From a bacterium 1XD21-13 (GTDB lineage Bacteria > Bacillota > Clostridia > Lachnospirales > Lachnospiraceae), in assembly GCA_009917555.1 (NCBI GenBank), contig QZDX01000026.1, positions 1 through 35,103 of the forward strand: DNA of 35,103 bases, read 5' to 3'. The position numbers and the translations under genes were made by a program. Positions 33,901 to 35,103 of this stretch are shown here, piece after piece; position 1 is the first letter of the stretch; each line of letters begins with the position of its first letter. A model generated the notes under the pieces. The model made no database searches. It saw nothing but the letters and a program-made list of their open reading frames with translations, and was not told the origin of the DNA.

Positions 33901-34910
33901 TTACTCTATACACCCCTTCAAGTACGCATTCTTTATATTGTGTTTTCTCCTCTTCTTTAACTCTTCTAAAGTAGGTCTCATATATTCATCTCTTGGGAAA
34001 ATCGGTATATGATCCTCCGTATATTTCCAAAAGCTGCATAAAGTATTATTGGGAGTATTATAATAAATGATACTAACAACTTACATTCCCGAAATCCCAT
34101 TGCGAAATTTTTTCCGGAGTCCAAATTCATTCCTATCTGTTCCTCGTATTGCCTAACTATTTTTTCAATTTCTTTTATCTCATTTTCCTTGAATATGTAA
34201 TTCCCCTTCATGCAGCTTTTTATATAATTTTCTTCATCCACATAAATTTTCAAATTCAATCGTGTACTTTTAAATTTTTTCTTCAGATATTTTATTGCAT
34301 TTGATGTCACTAAAACAGCCGATACTCCCCACAGATATGCATCCTCCAAAATGCAGGGGAATCTTTTTAAAAATTCATCAATCGTACCTCTTATAGTAAA
34401 ACCAGTCCCTATGATATCATCCATAAATATAATTGCTTTTCTTTTCCTTAAAAGATACTCATTAACTTTTGAAATATCAGAAATAATCTGCTCCTTTTCT
34501 ATTCCCCATTCCATATTAACCGTTAATAAATGATTTCGAATGGAGTCTCCTCCTCCCCCGGTACCATTCTCACTTGGTACAGTTACAAACAAAACTTCTT
34601 CTCTTTTTATTCCCTCTAATTCCATTTTATTAAAAATAAAACTGCATAAAAGAAAAAGACGATATTCCAATTCTCTCTCTGAAATATAGTCATATTTTTC
34701 AAATAGAGAAAGAAAAAGCTGTCTATCATCTTCCTTAAAATTCTTACTCCAATAAAATAATTTCTCCTTTAACTCATCCTCTGAAATTTTCGCATCCAGA
34801 TATTTATTTTCCTGATAAGCAGTCATGGGAGCGGCTGTGTAACAGCTGGGATCTATATGATTCTTTTCATAAAATTTATCTAAAGACTGTAAAAGCAACT
34901 TATCTTCCAT
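33901..34910 (-). pseudogene. PRTase-fold effector-like gene with a one-base frameshift
   Basis: The first frame (34910-33978) encodes 310 residues. Residues about 100-200 have a phosphoribosyltransferase fold with the PRPP loop IIFMDDIIGTG (160-170). After F282 the frame runs into hydrophobic nonsense. If one base is restored at the T triplet near 34065, the frame reads YYNTPNNTLCSFW, then HIPIFPRDEYMRPTLEEL, and ends at TAA 33903-33901, giving 336 residues and stopping one base before the RT start. That tail is well-formed and ends exactly where coupling with RT is expected, so I take it as the true C-terminus. PRTase-like proteins occur as retron-associated effectors. It could be a mutation, sequencing error or, less likely, recoding. 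ATG 34910 follows AAAGAGGAATAAGCC. Confidence 0.75.
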
Positions 34911-34930
34911 GGCTTATTCCTCTTTTGTTT

Positions 34931-34974
34931 AAAATTAAAAAACACTATGCAAATAGAAATCCATTGCATAGTGT
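34931..34974 (-). terminator. Rho-independent terminator upstream of the PRTase gene
   Basis: On the minus strand ACACTATGCA, a 13-base loop and TGCATAGTGT form a perfect 10-bp stem followed by TTTTTTAATTTT. It should stop transcripts arriving from beyond the window edge. If so, the PRTase/RT pair needs a promoter between this hairpin and its start, where only about 20 bases remain, or depends on read-through. Confidence 0.75.
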
Positions 34975-35007
34975 GCCTTTCATATGCCTTCAAAACTATA
35001 TACTGAT

Positions 35008-35103
35008 TTATCTCTTACATCTTGGTTTTTGTTCTTTCCTATGACGTACGCTTAAGAGCCAGTCATTCGGAATAAGCTTCGCTTCTTCCTCCAGCCGCTC
35101 TTA
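35008..35103 (-). other. Structured right-edge segment (possible ncRNA or gene remnant)
   Basis: Read on the minus strand, TAAGAGC at the edge pairs with GCTCTTA (35059-35053), enclosing a second stem GGAAGAAGC/GCTTATTCC (35089-35081 with 35077-35069, one mismatch, loop GAA). The same strand has a 30-codon open frame (ERLEEEAKLIPNDWLLSVRH... to TAA 35010-35008) that looks like a protein C-terminus, but an in-frame TAA sits at the edge and there is no start codon. It may be a decayed gene end or part of a retron msr-msd RNA cut by the window. Confidence 0.3.

Noticed and set aside
34055-34075. Programmed -1 frameshifting in the PRTase gene
   Set aside because: The site lacks a canonical slippery heptamer in the zero frame and shows no clear downstream structure, so mutation or sequence error is more likely.
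35008-35100. 30-codon minus-strand ORF as a gene end
   Set aside because: It looks protein-like but has an in-frame TAA right before it and no start, so I list it only as an ambiguous segment.
1-35103. tRNA or rRNA genes
   Set aside because: I saw no cloverleaf with conserved GTTCRA-type arms and no rRNA signature on either strand; a covariance search was not possible.

Overview
The window looks like a chromosomal piece of an anaerobic, Gram-positive member of the Clostridia, most likely Lachnospiraceae. The evidence is gene content: a type VIIb secretion locus of clostridial style, a Spo0A-like regulator, a fused 2-hydroxyacyl-CoA dehydratase activase, a corrinoid/methyl-H4folate module, a formate/nitrite channel and a LysM protein. 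Ribosome binding sites are AGGAGG-like and promoters are sigma-A-like. I infer the taxon; nothing here proves a species.

Left third (1-12482): a type VII secretion (T7SSb) operon runs on the minus strand in the order esaA-like, esxA (WXG100), essA-like, esaB (YukD), essB (YukC), essC (three-ATPase FtsK/SpoIIIE motor), DUF4176 protein, two small helical proteins, and the start of an LXG-like substrate cut by the window edge. Upstream of it on the plus strand lie a response regulator with a Spo0A-type DNA-binding domain and an AgrC-like GHKL sensor kinase. Between these two, on the minus strand, is a 14-codon ORF with a near-perfect Shine-Dalgarno. A 23-bp motif (20/23 identical) stands in front of both regulatory genes, and one copy sits between the regulator and the T7SS operon.

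Middle (12483-26783): a nested inverted-repeat element abuts an internally shortened acyltransferase gene. Then come a formate/nitrite transporter behind a large leader hairpin, a rhomboid-fold protein with a zinc ribbon, and a TIR-transmembrane-MORN protein with 12-13 MORN repeats. These are followed by a LysM protein, a 1415-residue activase, a polytopic DUF6020-like protein, uracil-DNA glycosylase, hisF, hisH and a small hypothetical gene.

Right third (26784-35103): a YcxB-like membrane protein and a CPBP intramembrane protease form a plus-strand pair. A minus-strand operon follows with a corrinoid activation protein (a possible MetH-activation domain fused to a RACo-like protein), a corrinoid protein and a methyltetrahydrofolate methyltransferase. 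At the right end is an AT-rich locus of two coupled genes: a PRTase-fold protein and a retron-type reverse transcriptase. Both look damaged. The PRTase gene carries a one-base frameshift, and its true C-terminus can be read in the next frame right up to the RT start. The RT lacks its first half, including the NAxxH region and the first catalytic aspartate. This is the most distinctive locus in the window and is best read as a decayed (or split) retron-like defence system, with structured DNA at the extreme right edge as a candidate, unproven non-coding RNA.
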